Shown here piece after piece: positions 25,431-33,730 of a DNA stretch of 59,415 nt (its first letter is position 1; each line of letters starts with the position of its first letter). The stretch is from Flavobacteriia bacterium. GTDB taxonomy: Bacteria; Bacteroidota; Bacteroidia; Flavobacteriales_D; Crocinitomicaceae. The translations under genes and the position numbers were made by a program. The stretch lies in NCBI GenBank assembly GCA_947458955.1, contig CANGZT010000002.1:1-59415 (forward strand). The letters are read 5' to 3'. The notes beneath the pieces are model-generated. The model searched no databases. It was not told the origin of the DNA and saw only the letters and a list, made by a program, of their open reading frames with translations.

Positions 25431-26602
25431 TTCTTTTTTCCTTTTCGAAAAGCGTGCATAAATAATTCGCCTTGTAAACGATAACCTCTCGGATTGAAAT
25501 GCAAACTGTCACTATTTACATACAATCGTTTACACCATTCTTCCATAGAATTATCCCCTCCCATAATATGATTTAAATCCCAAAGTACTAATGATGGGTC
25601 CGTATTTACTTGATTACGAATAATCGAATTTATTTCACTAATTCTTTGCGGTCTTCTATTTTGGTACTTTGTGTCTGGTGCGGTGGTCAATATAATAGAG
25701 GTACTGGGTGTTGATTTATGAATTTTTTTTATAAAATCACCCAATTCTTTTGTTATTCTAGGAACATTCAAGGAATCGATATAGGAGTCATTTGTACCTA
25801 GTGAAATGATTAATAACTCCGGTTTTATGTATGCTAATTGTTCTTGAAATAAGACAGTATAATTTATAAATTGGTCAAGTGTAGAACCTGCTACTCCAAA
25901 TTTATGATAAGTAATTCCAGGAGTTGGTTTAGCATTCATTCTTAGTGCATAAATAATAGGGTTTGCATTAACATCGAATTGTACTTTTACTTTTTCTTGT
26001 GCTTTATCAAAAGTCAAAGTGGTAACAGCAGTATGTTCGCTTATTTTTCGGGTAATGATATTAGCATCTTTACATTTAATAGAAAATGGTTTATCACTCA
26101 TATAATGAAGAAGTTCAATTTTTGAAATTGGTTCATCCTTCAATCGTTTATCAAAACGTAATCCCCCAGATTTTTCTTCCAAATAAAATGCTAGTCCGGT
26201 CACACCAAGTGGAATAGTACTTTTTCCTTGTTTGATACTCGCTCTTTTCCAACTACCTATAGTGTCTAAAGGGAAAACTTTCATGCTTTGAGGGTTAAAT
26301 AATTGATAAGGAAATTCCCAACCAATTTCTCCTTTACCATATGAATCAATCAATTGTTTTTTGATTTCTCCTGAAAATTGACCGATTTCAATATGCGAAT
26401 CACCCATATGCATGACCGTAAAAGAGTTTCTTTTTTGCTCTTTTAGTTGGTTTAAAGTTGTATAAACATTTTGGAGTGCTGATGAGTGCATTAAAGTATC
26501 GATAGGGTTTTTTTCTACTTCAAAAGTTTCTTCTGTAACTTGAGGTGAACAAGCCATTGTAAATAATGGAATTATTAAAAAAAAGTATAGTGTAAATTTC
26601 AT
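25427..26602 (-). CDS. SGNH/GDSL-family hydrolase lipoprotein
   Basis: A 391-residue lipoprotein with lipobox LFTMAC (Cys18). The C-terminal half is an SGNH hydrolase. The block I catalytic serine is in VMHMGDSHIEIGQF near residue 67, block III is IISLGTNDSY near residue 267, and the catalytic Asp/His pair is DSLHFNPRGY near residue 370. A beta-rich region of about 150 residues sits between blocks I and III, as in carbohydrate or peptidoglycan esterases. Convergent with the muramidase gene, so a role in cell-wall deacetylation or turnover is plausible but inferred. A promoter-like TATTTTCG lies at 26640-26633 on the minus strand. Confidence 0.85.
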   Translation of the reverse strand: MKFTLYFFLIIPLFTMACSPQVTEETFEVEKNPIDTLMHSSALQNVYTTLNQLKEQKRNSFTVMHMGDSHIEIGQFSGEIKKQLIDSYGKGEIGWEFPYQLFNPQSMKVFPLDTIGSWKRASIKQGKSTIPLGVTGLAFYLEEKSGGLRFDKRLKDEPISKIELLHYMSDKPFSIKCKDANIITRKISEHTAVTTLTFDKAQEKVKVQFDVNANPIIYALRMNAKPTPGITYHKFGVAGSTLDQFINYTVLFQEQLAYIKPELLIISLGTNDSYIDSLNVPRITKELGDFIKKIHKSTPSTSIILTTAPDTKYQNRRPQRISEINSIIRNQVNTDPSLVLWDLNHIMGGDNSMEEWCKRLYVNSDSLHFNPRGYRLQGELFMHAFRKGKKN

Positions 26603-26688
26603 TGAAATCTGGAATAAGCGTGAATATGAATTCGAAAATACAAATTCTATTTAGTAACTTCACATCGATATTTTACAGAATGAACAAA

Positions 26689-26696
26689 TAACTTTC
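26689..26696 (+). promoter_or_regulatory. possible ribF promoter -7 element
   Basis: TAACTTTC differs at one base from TANNTTTG and ends only 6 nt before the GTG start of ribF, which would make the mRNA leaderless or nearly so. Confidence 0.3.
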
Positions 26697-26702
26697 AGAT
26701 TC

Positions 26703-27638
26703 GTGAAAATTTATACTGATATTGAACAGTTTCAATCCATTAAAAACCCTGTTTTGACAATAGGAACCTTTGATGGTGTTCATGTAGGTCATCAAAAAAT
26801 CATCGAAAAGATGAAAGAAATTGCCAAACAAACCAATGGTGAAACGGTAATTTTTACTTTTTTCCCACATCCAAAAATGGTAGTCAATCCTACGAATCAT
26901 GGTATTCAATTGATTCAATCACAGGAAGAAAAATTTGAAAAATTAGCTAAATTAGGAGTAGATCATGTGATTGTATTTCCATTTACGAAGGCTTTTTCTG
27001 AAATAACGGCTGCTGAGTTTGTATCGGACGTTTTGATTTCTAAGTTGAATATTCATACCATCATTGTGGGTTATGATCATCAATTTGGAAAAAATCGAGA
27101 GGGAAATCTTACCTATTTAGAGAATAAAGGAAAAGAATATGGTTTTCAAGTTATTGAAATTCCAGCTCATGAAATTAATGCCGTGAATGTAAGTTCATCA
27201 AAAATTAGACATGCACTCAGTGAGGGAGATATTGAAACAGCAAATCATTATTTAAATGGTTCTTTTGAAATTTGGGGAAAAGTAATACACGGTAATAAAT
27301 TAGGAAGGACTATTGGTTTTCCAACGGCGAATATAGGAGTAGACGATTCTCTGAAAATAGTTCCAGGAAGAGGAGTTTATGCTGTAACCGTGTCAATTGA
27401 TGGTGGAAAACCGCTTTTCGGTATGATGAATATTGGTGTGAGACCTACCGTAAATCAAGAGTTGAAAGAAACAATCGAGGTCAATCTATTTGATTTTAAT
27501 GAAGATATATATGAAAAATCAGTGCGTGTTTGTTTGCATAAGCGCATTCGAAACGAACAAAAATTTGATGGTATAACATCACTTACTGCACAATTAAATC
27601 AAGATGAAAAAACTATTCGCTCTTATTTTCATTTGTAG
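26703..27638 (+). CDS. ribF: bifunctional riboflavin kinase / FAD synthetase RibF
   Basis: Makes FMN from riboflavin and FAD from FMN. The 311 residues begin at a GTG (MKIYTDIEQFQ). The N-terminal nucleotidyltransferase domain has GTFDGVHVGHQKI at about residues 21-33 and VSSSKIRHAL near 160. The C-terminal flavokinase domain has GRTIGFPTANI near 200 and GMMNIGVRPTV near 240. The length is normal. The end overlaps the downstream LRR gene by 35 nt. I see no FMN riboswitch upstream. Confidence 0.95.
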   Translation: MKIYTDIEQFQSIKNPVLTIGTFDGVHVGHQKIIEKMKEIAKQTNGETVIFTFFPHPKMVVNPTNHGIQLIQSQEEKFEKLAKLGVDHVIVFPFTKAFSEITAAEFVSDVLISKLNIHTIIVGYDHQFGKNREGNLTYLENKGKEYGFQVIEIPAHEINAVNVSSSKIRHALSEGDIETANHYLNGSFEIWGKVIHGNKLGRTIGFPTANIGVDDSLKIVPGRGVYAVTVSIDGGKPLFGMMNIGVRPTVNQELKETIEVNLFDFNEDIYEKSVRVCLHKRIRNEQKFDGITSLTAQLNQDEKTIRSYFHL

Positions 27639-28185
27639 TCCTTTGTTGTTTTTCGCTCAAAAAGCAGATACAATTAAGTATTATTCCCTTGAAGAAGCTA
27701 GGGCAGTTCATTCAGACAGTGTTTTTGCTATTAGATTGACAAAGAAAAAGTTAGTTGCTATTCCAAAAGAAATACAATTTTATAGAAACCTTCGTCATTT
27801 AGATTTAAGTAAAAACAAGCTGACTGAACTACCCGAGTTTATGAGTTCTCTAACTAATTTGATCGATTTGGATTTAGGAAAAAACAAATTCACTTCTTTT
27901 CCTACAGAGATCTGTAAACTTTCAAATTTGAGACGTTTAGTACTTAATCAAAATCAGTTTACACATATTTCTGAGTGTATTGGAAATTTAGAGAACTTAA
28001 ATTATTTTGATTTGTGGGATACTCCGTTGGAAACTTTCCCAAATGCCTTCATCACCATGAAAAACTTAAAGGCAATTGATATGCGTGGAATTCTTTATGG
28101 ACCTACCTATCAACAAAAATGGATTCGAAATTTACATTGGATAAAAATCGAGTTTGATGCCCCTTGCGATTGTATGGAGAAATAA
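27604..28185 (+). CDS. exported leucine-rich-repeat protein
   Basis: The 193 residues have a signal peptide (FALIFICSPLLFFA) and, from about residue 55, four to five LRRs of about 23 residues (LRHLDLSKNKLTELPEFM, LIDLDLGKNKFTSFPTEI, LRRLVLNQNQFTHISECI, LNYFDLWDTPLETFPNAF). The C-terminus carries a CDCM motif with two close cysteines. The start lies 35 nt inside ribF, so it depends on the ribF transcript, although the functions look unrelated. Probably a periplasmic or surface protein-interaction scaffold; partner unknown. Confidence 0.82.
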   Translation: MKKLFALIFICSPLLFFAQKADTIKYYSLEEARAVHSDSVFAIRLTKKKLVAIPKEIQFYRNLRHLDLSKNKLTELPEFMSSLTNLIDLDLGKNKFTSFPTEICKLSNLRRLVLNQNQFTHISECIGNLENLNYFDLWDTPLETFPNAFITMKNLKAIDMRGILYGPTYQQKWIRNLHWIKIEFDAPCDCMEK

Positions 28186-28215
28186 AAACCTAAATCACTT
28201 TACTGATTTAAGTTT
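28183..28215 (-). terminator. probable terminator of the dusB-174aa operon
   Basis: An imperfect hairpin, TAAATCA (28191-28197) with TGATTTA (28204-28210), extended across one mismatch by AAAC/GTTT. On the minus strand it is followed by TTTTTA. It overlaps the stop codon of the 174-aa gene. Confidence 0.5.
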
Positions 28216-28719
28216 ACAATACTTATCATATCGTTTCACTTCATCTGTTTCCATATTATCAAGATCAAAAGCGTGTGAGGTATACATGATTTCATGATCT
28301 GTTAAACCATCTTTAAATACTCCTATTATATCACAATTATCGGACACAAACATACTAGAAATAGGTTTACCATTTCTACCTTTCACTTCTAATTTATTTG
28401 TAGATTCTGTGTAAACAACATAGAAATCAAACCATTGACCTACAATTTCAATGTCGTCCGAAATTTTTTCTAGGAATAATATTTTACCATCACCTAATAT
28501 AGCAACCTGATTTTGATCATAGGGTTCATAATCCAAATTACCTTTATAAGTGGTTGGAGATGGATGCCATGTCCACACTTTTTTGTAACCGCGTTCTGTT
28601 GCAAATTCTTCCGATGATCGTTCTGTGTATTCATCATCTAATTCATCATTTTCAACCTGGGCAAACGATTGAAATCTCAAAAAACATAAAACAAAAAGTA
28701 ATAGGGTCACAATATTCAT
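28195..28719 (-). CDS. exported protein of unknown function, 174 aa
   Basis: No family recognised. A signal peptide (IVTLLLFVLCFLRFQSFA) precedes an acidic segment (ENDELDDEYTERSSEEF) and a beta-rich C-terminal part. It follows dusB by 14 nt in the same direction and is probably read from the dusB promoter. Likely periplasmic. Confidence 0.7.
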   Translation of the reverse strand: MNIVTLLLFVLCFLRFQSFAQVENDELDDEYTERSSEEFATERGYKKVWTWHPSPTTYKGNLDYEPYDQNQVAILGDGKILFLEKISDDIEIVGQWFDFYVVYTESTNKLEVKGRNGKPISSMFVSDNCDIIGVFKDGLTDHEIMYTSHAFDLDNMETDEVKRYDKYCKLKSVK

Positions 28720-28733
28720 ATACTAATATGAAA

Positions 28734-29729
28734 TCAGGTAGTTAATTGAAATTCTTCTGAATGATCTTGAATATAATTTAAGGTTTCCATAATTTCATTC
28801 AAGTTGAAAGAGGTCACTAATTTCATTCGATATTCTTTAATATGAGCAATACCCTTAAAATAATTAGAGTAGTGTCTTTTCATTTCCGCAATTCCAAGTG
28901 ATTCTCCTTTCCATTTCACACTCATTTCTAAGTGTTGTTTGGCTACTTCTACACGATCAAAAACGGTTGGTGGAGGTAGCATTTCGCCTGTCTTCATGAA
29001 ATGTTTTACTTCATTGAAAATCCAAGGATAACCAATACTCGCTCTACCTATCATAATTCCATCTACTCCAAATTTATTACGATATTCAAGAGCTTTTTGT
29101 GGGGTATCAATGTCTCCATTTCCAAATACTGGAATTTTCATACGAGGATTATTTTTCACTTCACCAATTAAAGTCCAATCTGCATCTCCTTTGTATAGTT
29201 GTTGTCTGGTTCTTCCGTGTATTGAAATAGCTTCAATACCAACATCTTGTAATTTTTCAGCGGTTGAGACGACAAATTTCGAGTTATCATCCCAACCTAA
29301 ACGGGTTTTAACTGTAACCGGTAAATTTGTGATTTTCACAATTTCCTCTGTCATTTTCACCATTTTAGGAATGTCTTGAAGCATGCCTGCTCCAGCTCCT
29401 TTACAAGTTACTTTTTTTACAGGACAACCAAAATTGATATCAATAATATCTGGATTTGTTTTTTCTATGATTTCTGCTGATCGCTTCATACTTTCGATAT
29501 CGTAACCGAAAATTTGAATACCGACAGGACGTTCGTATTCGTAAATATCTAATTTTTTGACACTTTTTGCTGCATCTCGAATTAATCCCTCAGAGGAAAT
29601 GAATTCGGTATACATCAAATCAGCGCCATGTTTTTTACACAGAGCTCGGAATGGAGGATCACTCACATCTTCCATAGGAGCTAATAATAAAGGGAATTCA
29701 CCCAATTCGATATTACGAATTTTAACCAT
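28734..29729 (-). CDS. dusB: tRNA-dihydrouridine synthase B
   Basis: An FMN- and NADPH-dependent enzyme that reduces uridine to dihydrouridine in the D-loop of tRNAs. The 331 residues show the Dus core LLAPMEDVSDPPFRALC, the catalytic-cysteine region INFGCPVKKVTCKGAGAGML and the FMN-binding PVFGNGDID and GVDGIMIGRASIGYPWIF segments. A C-terminal helical tRNA-recognition part is present. A promoter -7 element lies only 4 nt from the ATG, so the mRNA may be leaderless. Confidence 0.95.
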   Translation of the reverse strand: MVKIRNIELGEFPLLLAPMEDVSDPPFRALCKKHGADLMYTEFISSEGLIRDAAKSVKKLDIYEYERPVGIQIFGYDIESMKRSAEIIEKTNPDIIDINFGCPVKKVTCKGAGAGMLQDIPKMVKMTEEIVKITNLPVTVKTRLGWDDNSKFVVSTAEKLQDVGIEAISIHGRTRQQLYKGDADWTLIGEVKNNPRMKIPVFGNGDIDTPQKALEYRNKFGVDGIMIGRASIGYPWIFNEVKHFMKTGEMLPPPTVFDRVEVAKQHLEMSVKWKGESLGIAEMKRHYSNYFKGIAHIKEYRMKLVTSFNLNEIMETLNYIQDHSEEFQLTT

Positions 29730-29733
29730 GATA

Positions 29734-29741
29734 CAAAGATA
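29734..29741 (-). promoter_or_regulatory. dusB promoter -7 element, nearly abutting the start codon
   Basis: Minus-strand TATCTTTG matches TANNTTTG; its last base is 4 nt from the dusB ATG. Confidence 0.5.
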
Positions 29742-29746
29742 ATGAA

Positions 29747-30628
29747 TTACTCGGAAGGCTCTATGTGAATCAATACATGTCCTAAAGAACCGATATGGTT
29801 TCTCAATTTATCTTTCAAATTGTGAGAAATGGTATGTCCTTCACGCACTGAGATATTTCCATCTACCCGCGCATGTAAATCAACGTGATACTTCATACCT
29901 GCTTTACGAATGAAGCATTTTTCTGTATTTACAATTCCGCCAACAGTTAAAGCTATGGTTCTAATTTCCTCAATTAAATCATGATGTGTATGTTCATCCA
30001 TGATTTCACCTAAAGCAGGTCTAAAAATCTGGTAACTATTATACAAAATAAATCCGGATGCAAATAATGCCGCCCAATCGTCTGCTGCTTCAAATCCTTT
30101 TCCAGCAAATAAAGCTATTGAGATACCGATAAAAGCCGAAACAGAAGTAATCGCATCGCTACGGTGGTGCCAAGCATCTGCTTTCAAAGAAGAACTATTC
30201 GTTTCTCTACTTTTTTTAAGTACGATGCGATACGAAATTTCTTTCCATATAATAATTGTTCCCAAAAATATGAGCGTCCAAGGTTTTGGTAAAGTATGTG
30301 GTGTTTGAATGTTTTGAATACTTTCATATGCAATAAAACATGCTGAGAAAATTAAAAATGCAACTACTAAAAAGGTAATCAATGGCTCAGCTCGACCATG
30401 ACCATATGGGTGATTTTCATCAGCTGGTCGATTGGTATATTTAATTCCAAATAAAACCAATAATGAAGCAAAGATATCTGTTGTTGATTCGATTGCATCC
30501 GCAATAAGTGCATATGAATTACCAAAAATTCCGGCTACCCCTTTTAAAACTGCAAGTAATGTATTTCCAATTATGCTAAAATAAGTCGCTTTTAACGCAG
30601 TCTGTTCTGATAAGTTTTCTTGTTTCAT
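29747..30628 (-). CDS. cation diffusion facilitator (CDF) family efflux transporter
   Basis: Inner-membrane antiporter of divalent metals (Zn, Fe, Co or Mn) for protons. I use the ATG at 30628 (293 aa); the GTG at 30634 overlaps the promoter -7 element. About six hydrophobic segments fill residues 12-205, with metal-site residues in ADAIESTTD (second helix) and KADAWHHRSDA (fifth helix). A cytoplasmic ferredoxin-like domain follows (KYHVDLHARVDGNISVREGHTI in outline). The Glu in the second-helix site, where many zinc carriers have His or Asp, leaves metal specificity open. Confidence 0.92.
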   Translation of the reverse strand: MKQENLSEQTALKATYFSIIGNTLLAVLKGVAGIFGNSYALIADAIESTTDIFASLLVLFGIKYTNRPADENHPYGHGRAEPLITFLVVAFLIFSACFIAYESIQNIQTPHTLPKPWTLIFLGTIIIWKEISYRIVLKKSRETNSSSLKADAWHHRSDAITSVSAFIGISIALFAGKGFEAADDWAALFASGFILYNSYQIFRPALGEIMDEHTHHDLIEEIRTIALTVGGIVNTEKCFIRKAGMKYHVDLHARVDGNISVREGHTISHNLKDKLRNHIGSLGHVLIHIEPSE

Positions 30629-30633
30629 TAACA

Positions 30634-30641
30634 CAAAAGTA
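30634..30641 (-). promoter_or_regulatory. CDF transporter promoter -7 element
   Basis: Minus-strand TACTTTTG matches TANNTTTG and ends 5 nt before the ATG at 30628, another near-leaderless arrangement. Confidence 0.5.
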
Positions 30642-30679
30642 CGATTTGAATCAGAATTTCTTTTTACCTGTAAGATTAT

Positions 30680-31063
30680 TTATAGAATGAAAAATTTAGA
30701 TCTAAAGACAAAAAAACCAATTATTAGTGCAAAAATAGCAGCTAATAATACAGCTCCAGCTGCCACATCTTTTGTTTTTTTAGCTAATGGATGGTGTTCT
30801 GGAGAAATGATATCGGTTAGAAATTCAATGGCTGTGTTAAGCATTTCTGTAATAAAAACAAGTGCGATTGCCAAACCTATCCAACACCATTCAGAAGTAG
30901 ATAGATTAACCACAATCCCTAAAATGATAACTATAAAGGTCGCCAATGCATGAATCCAAGCATTATGTTGTGTTAGAAAAAAAGTCTTTATTCCTTGAAA
31001 AGCGTAGGAAAAACTTTTGATACGATTGCGAAGTGAAAAAGAGGTTTCATTCATGTTTTTCAT
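30680..31063 (-). CDS. dgkA: diacylglycerol/undecaprenol kinase family protein
   Basis: A small inner-membrane kinase of 127 residues with three hydrophobic segments and the family motif EMLNTAIEFLTD at about residues 68-79, followed by KDVAAGAVLLAA. Family members recycle diacylglycerol or phosphorylate undecaprenol for wall and surface glycan synthesis; which one applies here is not clear. Its ATG directly follows the stop of the methyltransferase gene upstream, so the two are co-transcribed. MKNMNETS has a second Met at residue 4 that could also be the start. Confidence 0.9.
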   Translation of the reverse strand: MKNMNETSFSLRNRIKSFSYAFQGIKTFFLTQHNAWIHALATFIVIILGIVVNLSTSEWCWIGLAIALVFITEMLNTAIEFLTDIISPEHHPLAKKTKDVAAGAVLLAAIFALIIGFFVFRSKFFIL

Positions 31064-31732
31064 TCAAAAAACGTTATAAAGTGTAGTAACAATTTTCCCT
31101 TTTCCAGGAGCTAATTCGATGGAAAGTAATTTCTTCGATGAAAGCACATCCCAGTTAAATGGAGATTCTATTAAATTAATACCGCTCTGTTGTTTTAATC
31201 GAATTCCTTGGCTTGCAATTTTATCTTTGTTCGGAATGAAATCACCTGATGGAAGATGTTCTGTTAAAATGACATAGCGATAAGCAGATAGTTTAGTTAG
31301 TATTTTTTGTATTTCATCATTGGAAAGATGCTGTAAAACTTGTCGTACCAACGCACAATCTCCTTTTGGAAGTTCATCGGCTGCCAAATCTTTACATAAA
31401 AATGATCTATTGTCCCCTTGAAATAGTTCTTGATTTCTTTTAATCAAATCTGGAACGATATCAATGCCAATATATTCTTTTGTAAAGGGGGTGAACACTT
31501 TGCTAACATTAAAATCTCCGCAACCCAAATCACATACAATTAATGGTTGATCAAATGATTTTAGAAATGATAAAACAGTTTCCTGATAGGGTTCAATAAT
31601 TGAGGCATCGTGGGATCCTTCACCAGAGTAAAATTCATATTCTTTACCACCCCAAAGATGCATTTGATAAATCTGTATCATTACCTCTTTTGTTGGCCAG
31701 GTTTTTTTGTTTTTTGAAGTAATGCTTGACAT
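31064..31732 (-). CDS. SAM-dependent methyltransferase, class I
   Basis: The 222 residues have the SAM-binding glycine motif LIVCDLGCGDFNVSKVF at about residues 75-91, the acidic loop YIGIDIVPDL, and the post-I aspartate in FLCKDLAADELPKGDCALVRQVLQHL. The substrate is not predictable. It reads directly into the kinase gene (zero-gap junction). I find only one-mismatch promoter elements upstream. Confidence 0.82.
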   Translation of the reverse strand: MSSITSKNKKTWPTKEVMIQIYQMHLWGGKEYEFYSGEGSHDASIIEPYQETVLSFLKSFDQPLIVCDLGCGDFNVSKVFTPFTKEYIGIDIVPDLIKRNQELFQGDNRSFLCKDLAADELPKGDCALVRQVLQHLSNDEIQKILTKLSAYRYVILTEHLPSGDFIPNKDKIASQGIRLKQQSGINLIESPFNWDVLSSKKLLSIELAPGKGKIVTTLYNVF

Positions 31733-31806
31733 TTTTTAAAATGGTTCATTAAAATTACCTATTTTAAGTCAATCAAACATTTACTATATTTAATTGTTTT
31801 TTTATT

Positions 31807-32694
31807 ATGGAAAATAACTTTGTCTTAATTGCTGGAGGTAGTGGTTTGATTGGTAAACGATTAGTTGAACATCTTTACAAAAAAGGTTTCGACGTTGCTA
31901 TTTTATCCAGGAATAAAGTAGATAAAGATGCAATTTACTGGAATCCTTCGAAAGGTGAAATAGATACTTCCATGCTGCATAAGGTTACACATTTAATCAA
32001 TCTTTCAGGTGTGAGTATTGCCGGTGGTAGGTGGACAGAAGTTCGTAAAAAAGAGATCATAGATTCTCGTGTAGCCTCTACAGAATTTTTATTTAAAAAT
32101 AAGTCTTATTTCCATAATCTTAAACATTATATATCTGCTTCTGGTGTTTCTTGTTATGGAATTGATGATTTGAATAAAGTATACACAGAAGCTGATGCTT
32201 TTGGAAATGATTTTTTATCTGAAGTCGTATCGAAATGGGAACTAGCTGCTGATTTATTTTCAACAATTTGTACAGTATCTAAGGTAAGAATTAGTCCGGT
32301 TTTAGATAGCAAAGGCGGTTTTATCTCTGAAATGAAAAAACCAATACAATTTGGAGCTGGAGCTGTTTTAGGTAGTGGAAATCAATGGATGCCCTGGATA
32401 CACCAACGTGATTTAGTTTCTATTTTCGAATTTATAATCAATCATCAACTGGAAGGTCCTTTTAATGCAGTATCAGGTAATGTAACCAATCGTACTCTAA
32501 CGCAAATGTTGGCGCGTAAATTACACAGACCTTTAGTCCTTCCTGCTTTGCCTGCTTGGTCTGCAAAACTGATTTTTGGAGAAATGGCTACGTTGTTTTT
32601 GGATGGTGTACAAGTTTCAAATCAGAAGCTAATTGATAAAGGATTTTCATTTCAATATACTGATTTAGATAAGGCTCTGGATCAGATTTTGTAG
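31807..32694 (+). CDS. TIGR01777-type NAD(P)-binding SDR/epimerase-like protein (YfcH/SDR39U1)
   Basis: The 295 residues start with the Rossmann motif IAGGSGLIGKRLVEHL (residues 7-22) and carry the family segments HLINLSGVSIAGGRWTEVRKKEI and WMPWIHQRDLVSIFEF. The C-terminal DUF1731-like domain (RKLHRPLVLPALPAW) is present. The biochemical role of this widespread family is not established. It is a lone plus-strand gene between two minus-strand operons. Confidence 0.88.
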   Translation: MENNFVLIAGGSGLIGKRLVEHLYKKGFDVAILSRNKVDKDAIYWNPSKGEIDTSMLHKVTHLINLSGVSIAGGRWTEVRKKEIIDSRVASTEFLFKNKSYFHNLKHYISASGVSCYGIDDLNKVYTEADAFGNDFLSEVVSKWELAADLFSTICTVSKVRISPVLDSKGGFISEMKKPIQFGAGAVLGSGNQWMPWIHQRDLVSIFEFIINHQLEGPFNAVSGNVTNRTLTQMLARKLHRPLVLPALPAWSAKLIFGEMATLFLDGVQVSNQKLIDKGFSFQYTDLDKALDQIL

Positions 32695-32701
32695 TATTAC
32701 C

Positions 32702-33724
32702 TTATTTATGTAGTAGTGTATTCAATATTACACTAACTTCTATTTCTTCAATACATCTACACGGTTTTTTCTTTGCACATATTGGGCAATTGTCATCATG
32801 GGTAAAAATATGCACGTTTTTTCCTAAGGCTTTCCATCTACCTGGATGAATTGGTTTTCTTGGAGAAAATAAGCCACATGTAGTTTTGCCAAGTATACCA
32901 GAAATATGTAAAGGTCCTGTAGAACAAGCTACTAATCCCGTAGATTTTTTTATTAATACTATAAGTTGGTCGAGCGAAAGTTTACCTGTAGAATCAAAAC
33001 AATTCGGGTGTTTTGGAATCATATTTCTAAAGAGTAATCCTTCTTTCTCAGTTCCGGTAAAAACAACACTAAAATTATTTTCAAGTAAAGAATGGGCAAG
33101 CGCAGTGTAATTTTTCATGCCCCATTCCAAAGCACTACCTTGCGATTTCGGATGAAGTATTATTGTTTTTTCATTAAGATTTAAGAATGAAATTAAATCT
33201 TCAGGTAGTTGTATATTAGGCGCTTGAAATGATGTCATCCATTCTGAAATTTCTTCTAACGTTGGTATGTGATTCATACCTAAAGGACGAAGCAATTCAA
33301 AATTTAATTGCGATTCGTGTAAGTCGGATTTTTTACGAGTAAAATTTGGACGAATATTACAAGTCAAAAAATGAAAAGGTCTATGTGAAGTTCCTATTCT
33401 GTATGGAATACCAGCTTTTTTTGCGAGACTAGCAATTTCTTTTTTTGGAAAAACATGTATAAATATATCAATTCCAATGGATTGAATAAAAGAGATGCGT
33501 GATTGAACTGGTAACTCTTCTATTGTTTTCCAATCAATTACTTCATCAACTTCTGGTAAGCATTTTATGATTGGGAGGGTGTATGTACTTCCAATAAATA
33601 TAATTTTTATTTCAGGAAAATGTTTTTTCAACCACACACAGATAGGTAGCGTCAATACCACATCACCTATACTATCAGTTCTGCTAATTGCAACAGTTTG
33701 GTTGCTAATTTGTATGTGTTTCAT
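32702..33724 (-). CDS. glycosyltransferase family 9 (heptosyltransferase-like)
   Basis: The 340 residues show the GT9 pattern: N-terminal AISRTDSIGDVVLTLPI and a C-terminal nucleotide-sugar site with GLVACSTGPLHISGILGK. Family members add heptose to the lipopolysaccharide core. The tail contains a cluster of cysteines (CPICAKKKPCRC), possibly a small metal site. It follows the GT2 gene by 6 nt and is the last gene of the tatA-gatA-mltD-GT2-GT9 series. Confidence 0.9.
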   Translation of the reverse strand: MKHIQISNQTVAISRTDSIGDVVLTLPICVWLKKHFPEIKIIFIGSTYTLPIIKCLPEVDEVIDWKTIEELPVQSRISFIQSIGIDIFIHVFPKKEIASLAKKAGIPYRIGTSHRPFHFLTCNIRPNFTRKKSDLHESQLNFELLRPLGMNHIPTLEEISEWMTSFQAPNIQLPEDLISFLNLNEKTIILHPKSQGSALEWGMKNYTALAHSLLENNFSVVFTGTEKEGLLFRNMIPKHPNCFDSTGKLSLDQLIVLIKKSTGLVACSTGPLHISGILGKTTCGLFSPRKPIHPGRWKALGKNVHIFTHDDNCPICAKKKPCRCIEEIEVSVILNTLLHK

Positions 33725-33730
33725 AATGAT

